Shown: positions 7,660 to 16,317 of the stretch, one piece after another
Layout of the letters: each line of letters begins with the position of its first letter
Position numbering within the stretch: position 1 is the first letter of the stretch
From: JBELHR01 sp049606855
GTDB taxonomy: Bacteria; Bacteroidota; Bacteroidia; Flavobacteriales; Flavobacteriaceae
NCBI GenBank assembly: GCA_049606855.1
Contig: JBMYVY010000010.1
Span: 1-64,000 of the forward strand
DNA: 64,000 nucleotides
Direction: 5' to 3'
Program-made: the position numbers and the translations under genes
The notes under the pieces: generated by a model
Told to the model about the DNA's origin: nothing
Database searches by the model: none
The model's input: the letters and a program-made list of their open reading frames with translations, nothing else

Positions 7660-8745
7660 ATGAAGGTGTTGTATGCAATACAGGGCACTGGAAACGGTCA
7701 TTTAAGTAGGGCGCGAGAGATTATTCCTGTCCTAAATAAATATTGTGATACCGATATATTAGTCTCAGGATATCAAGCTGAGGTTAGCTTGCCTTTTAAG
7801 GTAAAGTATAAGTATAGAGGTTTGAGTTTCATCTTTGGTAAAAAGGGAGGTATCGATCTTTGGAATACCTACATCGAAGCGAATTTTAGCGAATTTAAAC
7901 AGGAAATCCTTTCCTGTCCCGTTGAAAATTATGATTTAGTTATAAATGATTTTGAACCCGTATCAGCATGGGCTGCTTACGATAAAAAAGTTCCTTGTAT
8001 TGCACTTAGTCATCAGGCGGCTGTATTGAATAAGCATTCCCCGAAACCAAAGAAACAAGACTTGTTTGGGAAATTTATTCTCAAGAATTACGCTCCTTCA
8101 AGTATGCAATTCGGTTTTCATTTTAACACCTATGCGCCCAACGTTTTCAGTCCTGTTATCAGACGAGAAATTCGAGAGCTAGGTGTAAGCGATAAGGGAC
8201 ATTACACCGTCTATTTACCGTCATATTCCGATAAAAAGCTCCTAAAAATACTCTCAAAAATCGAAGGGGTTCACTGGCAAGTATTTTCCAAACACACGAG
8301 CAAAAGCTACGAGCATGAGCGTATTAAAGTATCACCAATAAATAATGAAAAATACATCGAGAGTCTGCGCAATTGTACCGGACTGCTTTGCGGCGCGGGG
8401 TTTGAGGGACCTGCGGAAGCCATGTACTTGGGTAAAAAACTCATGGTTGTCCCCATGAAATGGCAATATGAGCAGCAGTGCAATGCAGCTGCACTCAAAG
8501 AAATTGGAGTCCCTGTTCTTAAAAAGTTGAACGTTGAAAAAATAAACAAAGTTCAATCCTGGGTTGACTCCGATCATAAGGTAGATATTCATTACCCAGA
8601 CCAAACAGATTTCATTATCAGTAAACTTTTTGAAGAACACGTTACAAATATATTGGATGAAAAAAAATGGGACAGCCACTACGAGCTGAAATACGATGTG
8701 TCTGAAAAAGTAAAACGAGAATTATTGAAGAAACCCTCTAAATAG
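7660..8745 (+). CDS. GT-B fold glycosyltransferase of the MJ1255 family
   Basis: 361 residues. The N-terminus MKVLYAIQGTGNGHLSRARE is the hallmark of the MJ1255/VC2487-type family (Glyco_trans_1_3), with the glycine-rich loop GTGNGHLSR that binds the donor. The C-terminal half has the nucleotide-sugar site typical of GT-B enzymes: GLLCGAGFEGPAEAMYLGK followed by MVVPMKWQYEQ. There is no signal peptide or membrane segment, so it acts in the cytoplasm, probably on a lipid or sugar acceptor at the membrane. Tight coupling to the LpxH-like gene suggests one short glycolipid pathway; the product is unknown. Confidence 0.8.
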   Translation: MKVLYAIQGTGNGHLSRAREIIPVLNKYCDTDILVSGYQAEVSLPFKVKYKYRGLSFIFGKKGGIDLWNTYIEANFSEFKQEILSCPVENYDLVINDFEPVSAWAAYDKKVPCIALSHQAAVLNKHSPKPKKQDLFGKFILKNYAPSSMQFGFHFNTYAPNVFSPVIRREIRELGVSDKGHYTVYLPSYSDKKLLKILSKIEGVHWQVFSKHTSKSYEHERIKVSPINNEKYIESLRNCTGLLCGAGFEGPAEAMYLGKKLMVVPMKWQYEQQCNAAALKEIGVPVLKKLNVEKINKVQSWVDSDHKVDIHYPDQTDFIISKLFEEHVTNILDEKKWDSHYELKYDVSEKVKRELLKKPSK

Positions 8746-8794
8746 CTTAAAGCTCTTGGATTATTTGTAAATTAACAGTGTTAAGTAATTTACT

Positions 8795-9304
8795 ATGAAA
8801 CACATAATTCAAATAATTCTCCTTGCATTAGTTCTACAGTCTTGTAAAGAAAAGGTCGAAATAAGCTCTATTGATCCTGTCAATTGGGGTAATAGAACAA
8901 TAACCCAAGAACTCCCCGAATCATTTACAAAGGGAAGTACTTATCTTTCGATTTATTCTCAAATTTATGGTCAAACTGTTCAACGCACCTATGATTTGAC
9001 GGTAACCGTTAGCATTAGAAACACCAATGTATTAGATACTATATACTTGAACAATGCCAAATACTACGATACCAAAGGGGATTTAATAAGAACCTATTTT
9101 GACAAAACCATTTTTGTTGCCCCTATGGAAACAGTAGAAATCATTATAGATGAACGTGATAAAACAGGTGGTACCGGTGCAAATTTTATATTCGACTGGG
9201 AGATTTCTCAATCATCACATGAACCATTTTTTGAAGCCATTATGATCTCAACCTCAGGTCAGCAAGGACTTTCGTTCACTACACAAGGGAAAAGAATAAA
9301 ATAA
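8795..9304 (+). CDS. DUF3124 lipoprotein
   Basis: 169 residues with a lipoprotein signal peptide (MKHIIQIILLALVLQSCK, lipid Cys17). The mature part matches DUF3124: STYLSIYSQIYGQTVQRTYD, then LTVTVSIRNTNVLDTIYLN and the conserved end TGGTGANFIFDW. The fold is probably an all-beta periplasmic or outer-membrane-tethered domain; no enzymatic residues are evident and no function is established. It is followed five bases later by a VOC gene, so the two are likely cotranscribed. Confidence 0.75.
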   Translation: MKHIIQIILLALVLQSCKEKVEISSIDPVNWGNRTITQELPESFTKGSTYLSIYSQIYGQTVQRTYDLTVTVSIRNTNVLDTIYLNNAKYYDTKGDLIRTYFDKTIFVAPMETVEIIIDERDKTGGTGANFIFDWEISQSSHEPFFEAIMISTSGQQGLSFTTQGKRIK

Positions 9305-9309
9305 CAATC

Positions 9310-9684
9310 ATGAAATTAGGAGCATTTTCAATTAGCCTTAACGTCCAAGATTTAAAAACGTCCGAGGCCTTTTATAAAAATCTTGGCTTCGAGCTTTTTG
9401 CTGGAAGTTTAGCCCAAAATTATTTAATCATGAAAAATGATCAGGCCCTAATTGGGCTTTTTCAAGGCATGTTTGAAGGAAACATTTTAACCTTTAATCC
9501 TGGTTGGGACGAAAACGCGAGTAACCTTGAGGAATTTGATGATATTCGAAAAATTCAAAAACAGTTAAAAAATCAAGGGCTAAATCTACTCAGTGAAGCT
9601 GATGAATCCGCATCGGGCCCAGCGAGTTTGATGCTCAAAGATCCCGACGGCAATCTTATTCTAATAGATCAACATCGCGAATAA
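9310..9684 (+). CDS. VOC-superfamily protein (glyoxalase/bleomycin-resistance/dioxygenase fold)
   Basis: 124 residues, one full vicinal-oxygen-chelate domain. It starts with the beta-alpha-beta unit SISLNVQDLKTSEAFYKNLG and ends with PASLMLKDPDGNLILIDQH, the usual last strand with DPDGN. The first metal position is Asn (LNV) rather than the common His, while the final strand keeps Asp and His residues, so a metal-dependent reaction is uncertain. Cytoplasmic. It lies five bases after the DUF3124 lipoprotein gene. Confidence 0.8.
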   Translation: MKLGAFSISLNVQDLKTSEAFYKNLGFELFAGSLAQNYLIMKNDQALIGLFQGMFEGNILTFNPGWDENASNLEEFDDIRKIQKQLKNQGLNLLSEADESASGPASLMLKDPDGNLILIDQHRE

Positions 9685-9729
9685 AATCAATTATTAAGCA
9701 TTCTAAAATAACTTCAAAATTTCACTCTT

Positions 9730-10329
9730 ATGAAAAGTAATTTAATCCGTTCGTCCTTTATTATAGCCTTCTTCATGATGGGGCTTTCCTCTGTACAATC
9801 TCAAAATAAAGACGCAGAACAAAAAGAGAAAAAAATTCAAAATCAACGTGAAAAATTTGCTCAAAACAAGACGAATGCCCTTAATGAAATGTATAAAGCT
9901 TATCCTGAATCTAAGGCAAAAATGACCAAATCGTATGGCTATGCTGCCTTTGCAAACACAGGGGTGAATTTACTTCTTGTCGCCAGTGGAAATGGCGGAG
10001 GAAAGGCTCATAACAATACCACCGGAGAGGAGGTTTATGTAAAAATGATTTCAGCTGGCGTCGGTGTGGGTATAGGATTCAAAAAATACTTTGCCGTATT
10101 TCTGTTTGAAAACAAGGCTGCTTATGACAACTTCTTAGATAGTGGCTGGGGTGGTGACTTGCAAGCAGATGCTACTGGAGATACTGGAAAAGAAGGCGAA
10201 GGTGGTTCTGTAGCAGTGGGAATGGCAGTGGCCTCCGGGGTAACTCTTTATCAAGTCGCAGATAAAGGCTTAGCGGTTCAAGCGACGCTTCAAGGAACGA
10301 AGTTTGTCGTTGCAGACGAGTTAAACTAA
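9730..10329 (+). CDS. Secreted SYLF/YSC84-domain lipid-binding protein
   Basis: 199 residues with a signal peptide (cut near SSVQSQ). A charged, Lys/Gln-rich linker (residues 25-50) leads into a SYLF (Ysc84, DUF500) domain: KSYGYAAFANTGVNLLLVAS, GNGGGKAHNNTTGEEVYVK, AGVGVGIGFKKYFAVFLFEN, ending GLAVQATLQGTKFVVAD. SYLF domains bind phosphoinositide-type or other acidic lipids in eukaryotes; bacterial versions are exported and poorly understood. The Gly-rich loop GNGGGKAHN replaces the usual TGxGVLL element but keeps the spacing. A separate start 25 bp downstream suggests cotranscription with the next gene. Confidence 0.8.
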   Translation: MKSNLIRSSFIIAFFMMGLSSVQSQNKDAEQKEKKIQNQREKFAQNKTNALNEMYKAYPESKAKMTKSYGYAAFANTGVNLLLVASGNGGGKAHNNTTGEEVYVKMISAGVGVGIGFKKYFAVFLFENKAAYDNFLDSGWGGDLQADATGDTGKEGEGGSVAVGMAVASGVTLYQVADKGLAVQATLQGTKFVVADELN

Positions 10330-10354
10330 AATCTTATAAATTGGGAACAATGCT

Positions 10355-10789
10355 ATGGAATTAAAAAAACTTAACCTTGAACTTGACCCTTCAGCGTATA
10401 CACAAATTAATAAACTGCTGCAGGCTTTGGAAAATAAGCAACTCTCTGAAAAAGTTATAGCTTCTATAAATTCGATAATTGATGAATTAAACTCGAGTTC
10501 AAAAACCGAAAAACAACGGAGAAATCAAATAAAGCATGCACAAAAGAACATCCTTAAAATCCTTGAAAAGGAGCAAAAGTATGTTCCTAAGAATCATTAC
10601 CGGAATTTATGGATGGTCATTGGAATGAGTGCTTTTGGGATTCCTATTGGAGCTGCTTTTGGGGCGAGTTTAGATAATATGGGGCTCTTTTCAATAGGAT
10701 TACCCCTTGGAATGGCTGTTGGAATAGCAGTAGGTACAGGTCTGGATAAAAAAGCCTTAGAGCAAGGAAATCAACTTGATTTCGAATAG
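10355..10789 (+). CDS. Small protein with C-terminal glycine-zipper membrane hairpin
   Basis: 144 residues. Residues 1-75 are a polar, probably helical or coiled-coil region rich in Lys, Glu and Asn. Residues 85-135 hold two hydrophobic helices rich in small residues (GMSAFGIPIGAAFGAS, then GLPLGMAVGIAVGTGLD), a glycine-zipper hairpin like that of several small membrane proteins. I do not recognise a family. The short gaps on both sides (25 bp upstream, ATG of the next gene overlapping the stop region) place it in one transcription unit with the SYLF protein and the serine hydrolase. Confidence 0.6.
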   Translation: MELKKLNLELDPSAYTQINKLLQALENKQLSEKVIASINSIIDELNSSSKTEKQRRNQIKHAQKNILKILEKEQKYVPKNHYRNLWMVIGMSAFGIPIGAAFGASLDNMGLFSIGLPLGMAVGIAVGTGLDKKALEQGNQLDFE

Positions 10790-10790
10790 C

Positions 10791-11981
10791 ATGGAACTAT
10801 TGATTCAGAGTTTCCGTCATCTTAAAAAAACTGCGGTTTTTGTTTGTTTTCTAGTCACTTCCAATATAAGTGCTCAGGACTTTCGTCAAAAACTCACATC
10901 AGCTTTAAATGAACACCAAAAGCAATCAGGTTTGCCTGGGTTTGCTGTATGCGTTGTAGATGAAAATGGAGTATTATACGAAAGGGGGTTTGGCTATGCC
11001 GATATAGAAAGCAAACGACCTTACACGATCAAAACAATAGAAAACGTAGGTTCCGTATCGAAAACAATTGTTGGCTTGGCTCTTGTGAAGGCAATTCAAG
11101 CAAATTATCTCTCCATGGATTCGGAAATTAATGATTATTTATCCTTTAATGTTACCAACCCTTACTTCCCAGACAGTCCTATTCTAGTTAAGCATTTGGC
11201 CACTCATACCTCGAGTATATTGGATACAAAAAATTATGGAAAAAGCTATGTTCAGTCCAAAGAAAGAAGCGATAAAACAAATGTTAATCAAGATTTTTTG
11301 AATTTCATTTCCAGTCATGACATGTTATCTTTAGCCGATTTTCTTGCTAACATTTTAACTAAGCAAGGAGATTGGTATAAGAAAAAGAACTTTTTGAAAA
11401 CTGCGCCAGGGACACAAAAAGAATATGCGAACCTCAATGCTGCATTAATGGCCTTGGTCATAGAAAAAGCAACAGGATCTTCCTTTATCGATTATAGTCA
11501 AACAGAAATTTTTGACCCTCTTCAAATGACAGAAAGTGGCTGGTCAAAAAATAAAAATAACCTTGAAAATATAGCTACACTCTATTTCCCAAATGGTCAA
11601 GTAGTTCCAAATTATTCCTTGATCACCTATCCGGATGGAGGTCTGTATTCATCAGTTTCAGATTTAAACAAATATCTATGTGAGGTTATTAAAGCCTATA
11701 TAGGACAAAGTGATTTTCTTGAATTAGAAGCGGCAAAATTATTATTGCCTGGTGATCAGGATAATAACCGAGCCTTTTGGGGAATAGGAGAAAAAAGTAA
11801 AAATATTGGGCATAGTGGAAGTGATCCTGGAGTACAATCAGATTTACAATTCAACGCTACAACCAAAATTGGGCGAATAATACTTTCAAATGTCAATGCT
11901 GAAGATAATGAAGACTTATGGGGGCAATATCAAGAAATACATCGTATTATTTCCAAGTTTGAACCCTATCTTGCTAATTAA
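10791..11981 (+). CDS. Exported beta-lactamase-family serine hydrolase (PF00144)
   Basis: 396 residues from the ATG at 10791; an upstream TTG at 10776 would run into the previous gene and disrupt the signal peptide (cut near NISAQ). Class C/serine-hydrolase motifs are all present: SxxK as SVSK at 88-91, a YxN motif as YANLN, and a C-terminal HxG triad in GHSGSDPG. The family includes DD-peptidases, esterases and D-aminopeptidases; true resistance enzymes are a small part. The insert KNYGKSYVQSKERSDKTN is unusually long and charged. The protein is periplasmic or surface exposed, and its substrate is unknown. Confidence 0.82.
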   Translation: MELLIQSFRHLKKTAVFVCFLVTSNISAQDFRQKLTSALNEHQKQSGLPGFAVCVVDENGVLYERGFGYADIESKRPYTIKTIENVGSVSKTIVGLALVKAIQANYLSMDSEINDYLSFNVTNPYFPDSPILVKHLATHTSSILDTKNYGKSYVQSKERSDKTNVNQDFLNFISSHDMLSLADFLANILTKQGDWYKKKNFLKTAPGTQKEYANLNAALMALVIEKATGSSFIDYSQTEIFDPLQMTESGWSKNKNNLENIATLYFPNGQVVPNYSLITYPDGGLYSSVSDLNKYLCEVIKAYIGQSDFLELEAAKLLLPGDQDNNRAFWGIGEKSKNIGHSGSDPGVQSDLQFNATTKIGRIILSNVNAEDNEDLWGQYQEIHRIISKFEPYLAN

Positions 11982-11992
11982 ATTAATTCCTA

Positions 11993-12382
11993 ATGCCAAA
12001 ATTCTTATTTAACCATATCGCACTGTCTGTCAAAGATGTAAACAGGTCTGTTGCGTTTTATCAAAAAGTATTTCAATTTGAAGAGATTGAGAATACCGCA
12101 TCTGACTCAAAAACGCGGTGGCTGGCCCTTGAGGAGCAGAAACAGCTTCATTTAATTCCGAGACCAGAGGCCGAAATAAAAACAAACAAAGCAGTACATT
12201 TTGCTTTTTCAACTCTTGAGTTTAATTCATTTGTCGCCTATTTAGAAGAATTAAAGATTTCATATTCTGATTGGCGAGATACTCCGAAAAAAGACTATAT
12301 CCGCAAAGATGGAATTAAACAAATCTATTTTCAGGACCCTGATGATTATTGGATTGAAGTAAACAATGACGCTCCTCTTTAA
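11993..12382 (+). CDS. VOC-superfamily protein (glyoxalase-like)
   Basis: 129 residues, one VOC domain. The first strand is FNHIALSVKDVNRSVAFYQ, with the canonical metal His in NHIAL; the second half carries KAVHFAFST and the end strand IYFQDPDDYWIEVNN, which keeps the Glu ligand. Both halves of a metal site are therefore plausible, so this copy may be a catalytic lyase, isomerase or dioxygenase. It lies 11 bp after the serine hydrolase gene and 52 bp before the GH53 gene. The substrate is not predictable. Confidence 0.82.
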   Translation: MPKFLFNHIALSVKDVNRSVAFYQKVFQFEEIENTASDSKTRWLALEEQKQLHLIPRPEAEIKTNKAVHFAFSTLEFNSFVAYLEELKISYSDWRDTPKKDYIRKDGIKQIYFQDPDDYWIEVNNDAPL

Positions 12383-12434
12383 TTTGGTTTAATCAAGGAA
12401 TTAACGGAACTTTGAGTACACTAATTTGACTAAA

Positions 12435-13496
12435 ATGAAATATGTATTTCTGATTTTTTTTGCCTTATCAATCAGTATTTCATGTTCAAACAGTGAGGAT
12501 CATCCAGAGATCTTAACTACTCCCATTAGTGGGGTGGACCTCTCCTCTTTTCCAGAAATTTCAGAAACGAATCCACAGTTTTTCGATTTGGACGGTGAGC
12601 AAAGAAAATTTCTAAACATCCTTAAAGAGAATGGCATCAATACCGTAAGACTCAGGCTTTGGGTCACTCCTAAAAATGAGCATTCAGGATTCACAGAAGT
12701 GAAAAATTTTGCTCAAGTTTTAAAAGAAAATGGCTTTAAAACATGGCTAAGCTTGCATTATTCAGACACTTGGGCTGATCCCGGAAATCAAGAGACTCCT
12801 GAAGCTTGGCAAGAATTAAGTTTTGAAGAATTAAAAGACACTGTTTATGAATATACCACAAAGGTAATTCAAGAAATAGCTCCTGATTATATACAGATTG
12901 GAAATGAAATAAATAATGGAATGCTTCATCCTTACGGAGATTTAAGCTCCAATTATCAAAACCTTGTAGCGCTATTAAAAGCTGGAAGTTCAGCAGTCAG
13001 AGCCTCTTCAGTGGATTGCAAGATTATCATACATTTTGCAGGTATTGAAAACGCAAATTGGTTTTTTAATCAAATTTCAGAAGTTGATTATGATATCATC
13101 GGTCTTTCTTATTATCCCCTTTGGCATGGAAAGTCGCTGCAAGCATTAAATAACGTGATGAATGAATTGAGTCAGGCACAGAACAAACAGATTGTCATTG
13201 CTGAAACAGCGTATCCATTCACTCTTGAATGGAATGACTGGACCAATAATATAATAGGTTCTCAGGAACAAATTATTTCGCCTGAGTATCCCGCTACCCC
13301 TCAAGGACAGCGCATGTTTATCAAGGAGATAAAAGCAATCAACGAATCGCTAGATCAAGGAATCGGTTTTTGTTATTGGGGCGGAGAATTAATCGCATGG
13401 AAAACAACTGAATCAACCGACGGATCGCCATGGGAAAATCAAGCATTATTTGATTTCGACAACAAAGCACTACCGGTATTAATTGAATTTAAATAA
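12435..13496 (+). CDS. GH53 endo-beta-1,4-galactanase, lipoprotein
   Basis: 353 residues from the ATG at 12435 (a TTG at 12426 is less likely). The signal ends in ISISCSN, so the enzyme is lipid-anchored at Cys17. GH53 features are clear: ISGVDLSSFP at 31-40, GINTVRLRLWVTP at 67-79, acid/base Glu158 in QIGNEINNG and nucleophile Glu257 in VIAETAYPF, with a closing WGGE segment. GH53 enzymes cut beta-1,4-galactan, as in type I arabinogalactan side chains of pectin. No SusC/SusD pair is present, so this is not a typical PUL. The next gene starts immediately after its stop. Confidence 0.9.
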   Translation: MKYVFLIFFALSISISCSNSEDHPEILTTPISGVDLSSFPEISETNPQFFDLDGEQRKFLNILKENGINTVRLRLWVTPKNEHSGFTEVKNFAQVLKENGFKTWLSLHYSDTWADPGNQETPEAWQELSFEELKDTVYEYTTKVIQEIAPDYIQIGNEINNGMLHPYGDLSSNYQNLVALLKAGSSAVRASSVDCKIIIHFAGIENANWFFNQISEVDYDIIGLSYYPLWHGKSLQALNNVMNELSQAQNKQIVIAETAYPFTLEWNDWTNNIIGSQEQIISPEYPATPQGQRMFIKEIKAINESLDQGIGFCYWGGELIAWKTTESTDGSPWENQALFDFDNKALPVLIEFK

Positions 13497-14525
13497 ATGA
13501 AAACACGAATTATTCGAATATTACTTTTTGGAGGGACTCTCGTTTCTTTATTTTTTGTTCCCTGGCTTTTAGTCAAAGCATGGATACTCCCACTTCCAGA
13601 TTCCATTGAAGAACAGATGAAACAAGCCCTTGATCTCGGATTTGAGGGAATGATAGTTTATGTAGACCAAGGAGATAAAGACCCTGAGTTTTATGCAGCT
13701 GGGTGGCATAATCGCGAAAATGAAATTCCTGCAAGACCTAAAGCCCTTTTTAAAATTGCGAGTATTAGTAAGCTCTACGATGCGGTTGCTGTGACAAAAT
13801 TAGTGAATGACGGGAGACTTTCTTTGGACAAAACCATAGCTGACTATTTACCAGAACTGGCTGAAAATATTGTGAATTCCGACAAAATCACATTGAGATT
13901 AATGATTCAGCACCGAAGTGGTTTGCCAAATTTTACTGATGCTCCAAATTTCTGGGCAGCTCCAACGGAAACATTTGAAGAAAGTCTCGCTCTAATTGAC
14001 GGGCTTGATGCCCATTTCGAACCTGGTGAAGATTACGAATATTGTAACACCAATTATCTTTTGATTAATAAAATCATGGATGTAGAATTGGGATATCCAA
14101 ATTATGAATTCATCCAAAATGAAATTCTAAACCCTCTTGAATTAGACAATACCTATGCTTCATTAAGCGATGTTAATATTGATCTTTTAATGAGTGGATA
14201 TCACCAAGGTTATCCTGATGATTTAAAAACTAATGACTATGGAATGCACGCTACAGCAGAAGATGTGGGTGTGTTTTTAAGAGCTTTGAATGATGGATCT
14301 TTATTTGAACCTGGAGAACAAGAAATCTACAGTTCCGTTTATGAATATGAACATTCTGGATGGGTTCCCGGTTACCAAAGTTTTGCCAAATACTATCCAG
14401 AAATTGATGCCGTAATAGTAGAATTTTATAGCACAACAGACCCGGATCTATACAACTGGAATCTTTCTCAAATCATAAATAATCGAATCCAAAAAATTCT
14501 TTTACGTAAATTAGAGGGTGAATGA
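13497..14525 (+). CDS. Membrane-anchored class C beta-lactamase-family serine hydrolase
   Basis: 342 residues. Residues 9-30 form a hydrophobic N-terminal anchor with no good cleavage site. Serine-hydrolase motifs: ASISKL (SxxK, Ser89 and Lys92), EYCNTNYLL (YxN with Tyr-Cys-Asn) and C-terminal HSGWVPGYQS (HSG in place of KTG). It begins directly after the GH53 stop (TAA then ATG), so the two are cotranscribed. It is the second member of this family within 3 kb and shares little sequence with the first outside the motifs. It acts in the periplasm; peptidase or esterase activity is most likely. Confidence 0.82.
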   Translation: MKTRIIRILLFGGTLVSLFFVPWLLVKAWILPLPDSIEEQMKQALDLGFEGMIVYVDQGDKDPEFYAAGWHNRENEIPARPKALFKIASISKLYDAVAVTKLVNDGRLSLDKTIADYLPELAENIVNSDKITLRLMIQHRSGLPNFTDAPNFWAAPTETFEESLALIDGLDAHFEPGEDYEYCNTNYLLINKIMDVELGYPNYEFIQNEILNPLELDNTYASLSDVNIDLLMSGYHQGYPDDLKTNDYGMHATAEDVGVFLRALNDGSLFEPGEQEIYSSVYEYEHSGWVPGYQSFAKYYPEIDAVIVEFYSTTDPDLYNWNLSQIINNRIQKILLRKLEGE

Positions 14526-14537
14526 AATCTTCAATTC

Positions 14538-14690
14538 ATGGAAATAAATACGAAAGGGGCAGGTCAAACGGGAATTAAACCCACTGCAAATGCAGGATTT
14601 GAACAAGGGTATCCAGAAAACGAGCGAATTATAATAGATCATCTCGCTCCAAAAATGTTTTCTGGATTAAATAATTGCCATGAGAAATAA
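14538..14690 (+). pseudogene. N-terminal fragment of an LCM-type class I SAM methyltransferase
   Basis: A 50-codon frame from ATG 14538 reads MEINTKGAGQTGIKPTANAG, then FEQGYPENERIIIDHLAPKM, and stops at TAA 14688-14690, inside the next gene. This matches the start of leucine-carboxyl-methyltransferase-family proteins (TIGR00027 type), which have a QT-x-x-PTA motif, a YPExERIIxDxLA motif and then the SAM-binding domain. The SAM-binding domain, about 200 residues, is missing. The fragment overlaps the next gene by 11 bp, which suggests a deletion that fused the remnant to its neighbour. Confidence 0.55.
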
Positions 14691-15792
14691 AACTTCAAGA
14701 AGAGACTTTATTGGAACAACAATCAAAACTGGAATTGGCTTGAGTTTGCTCAGTACGGGTTTATTAGGTTGCAGCAAACCAAGATTAAACATCCTCATCC
14801 TCGGAGGCACTAGTTTTTTAGGTATACATCAAGTAGCATTTGCTCTTGAGCGTGGACATAAGGTATCAATTTTCACAAGAGGAAAGACAATTCCTTCTCT
14901 TCATAAGGATTTATTTAAAAAGGTAGAACATTTGATTGGAGACAGAAAAGACAACCTGAAATCTTTAGAAAACAGGCAATGGGATGTTGTTATTGATAAT
15001 TCAGGCAGGGAAGTAGCCTGGACTGAAAAATCTGCGAAACTATTAAAAGATAGTTGTAGTTATTACCTCTACACCTCATCAACAGGCGTTTATTATCCAT
15101 ATTTGTGGGAAAATATCAAAGAAGATACTAAGCTATTACACAAAATGCCTGAAGTTTTCAACGATGAATGGGAAAAATTAGAATATGGTTATGGCATCAT
15201 GAAAGCCAATTCTGAGCTAGAAGCATTAAAGTATTTCGGGAAGGATAGAACAATCATTGTTCGTCCTACTTATATGTTTGGTCCTGCGGACAAAACCAAT
15301 CGTTTCATTCATTGGCCCATTAAATTGAGTCAAGGAGGTGAGGTTCTGGTGCCAGGAAAAAAAGACGATCCAGTTCAATATATTGATGTGCGTGATGTTG
15401 CCTCTTGGATGATTCGTCTTTGTGAAGAAAAACGTACGGGCACCTTTAATGCTGTTGGTCCTAAAGAACAGCAGTCGATAAGTGAATTCGCTCAAGAAGC
15501 AGCAAAGGCTTTTGATGTAAAACATAAATTCATCCAAGTAGATGATTATGACTTTTTGATCAGTAAAGATATTTACGGAATTGTACCTTGGATTATGCCG
15601 ATAGGAAACAATTTCGGTTCAGCAAGAATTAACAACTCAAAAGGGCTGAGAAATGGACTTAATATTCGCCCCCTAGAAGAGTCAATGAAAGACACCTACC
15701 AATGGTGGATGTCTGATTCCGTTTCTCAAAGTCAAAGAGATCAGGTCAGGACTGATTATCAAGAGGTACTAAATGAATGGAAATCAAGATAA
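14680..15792 (+). CDS. Tat-exported extended-SDR NAD-dependent epimerase/dehydratase homologue, lipoprotein
   Basis: 370 residues. The N-terminus carries a twin-arginine motif (SRRDFIG at 6-12), then a hydrophobic stretch and LLGC (lipid Cys31), so a folded cofactor-containing protein is exported and lipidated. The Rossmann start NILILGGTSFLGIH (37-50) and the catalytic pair Tyr171 and Lys175 (YGIMK) show an extended SDR; STGVYYP holds the Ser/Thr of the triad. It resembles NAD-dependent epimerases of the CSP41-like branch found with Bacteroidota oxidoreductases. Natural substrate unknown, probably a sugar or sugar-like compound outside the cytoplasm. Confidence 0.82.
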   Translation: MRNKTSRRDFIGTTIKTGIGLSLLSTGLLGCSKPRLNILILGGTSFLGIHQVAFALERGHKVSIFTRGKTIPSLHKDLFKKVEHLIGDRKDNLKSLENRQWDVVIDNSGREVAWTEKSAKLLKDSCSYYLYTSSTGVYYPYLWENIKEDTKLLHKMPEVFNDEWEKLEYGYGIMKANSELEALKYFGKDRTIIVRPTYMFGPADKTNRFIHWPIKLSQGGEVLVPGKKDDPVQYIDVRDVASWMIRLCEEKRTGTFNAVGPKEQQSISEFAQEAAKAFDVKHKFIQVDDYDFLISKDIYGIVPWIMPIGNNFGSARINNSKGLRNGLNIRPLEESMKDTYQWWMSDSVSQSQRDQVRTDYQEVLNEWKSR

Positions 15793-15802
15793 AATAAACA
15801 CC

Positions 15803-16315
15803 ATGGATATTTTAAAAATCGCCATCGATTGGGCAAAAGCAGAATTAGTATCAACTCCTTTTTTTATTCTATTTGGAGTGATTTTTATGGTTTCAAGCGT
15901 GGGCTTTTGGCAAGTAGGGAAAACGGACCTCGCTAAATCATACATTTTACCAACTTTAATTGCCGGTTCTTTGTTGACCATCATTGGTCTAGGCTTATAT
16001 TTTACCAACAAATCTAGAATCACTCAATTTGAGCAAGCTTATAATCAGGATGTCAAAGGCTTCGTCAGCGCTGAATTGGACCGAACTGAAGCTACTTTGA
16101 AAGAATATAAAAATGTTGTTTTTACTGCAATTCCTATAATCATCGGGGCATGCGTTTTGATCTTATACTTTGTCGATCGACCTGTTTGGAGATCGAGTAT
16201 GATAACGAGCATTGCAATGCTCACAGTTATCTTATTGATCGATGGCTTAGCACATGCCCGTATCAATGATTATAATAAACAGCTACAAGAGAAGGCTCAA
16301 GAGCTTAAAATTTAG
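15803..16315 (+). CDS. Four-helix integral membrane protein of unknown function
   Basis: 170 residues from the ATG at 15803; an earlier ATG at 15773 would overlap the preceding gene by 20 bp and put polar residues first. Four hydrophobic segments are visible: PFFILFGVIFMVSSVGFW, ILPTLIAGSLLTIIGLGLYF, FTAIPIIIGACVLILYFVD and ITSIAMLTVILLIDGLAHA, in two pairs separated by an acidic amphipathic region (residues 75-100). Ends with a Lys/Glu-rich helix. No family is recognised and no catalytic residue stands out. It is convergent with the DUF1254 gene, two bases apart. Confidence 0.7.
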   Translation: MDILKIAIDWAKAELVSTPFFILFGVIFMVSSVGFWQVGKTDLAKSYILPTLIAGSLLTIIGLGLYFTNKSRITQFEQAYNQDVKGFVSAELDRTEATLKEYKNVVFTAIPIIIGACVLILYFVDRPVWRSSMITSIAMLTVILLIDGLAHARINDYNKQLQEKAQELKI

Positions 16316-16317
16316 TC

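Noticed and set aside
9310..12382. The VOC genes at 9310 and 11993 as a recent duplication
   Set aside because: They share only the family pattern, differ in the metal ligands and are not similar enough by eye to suggest recent copying.
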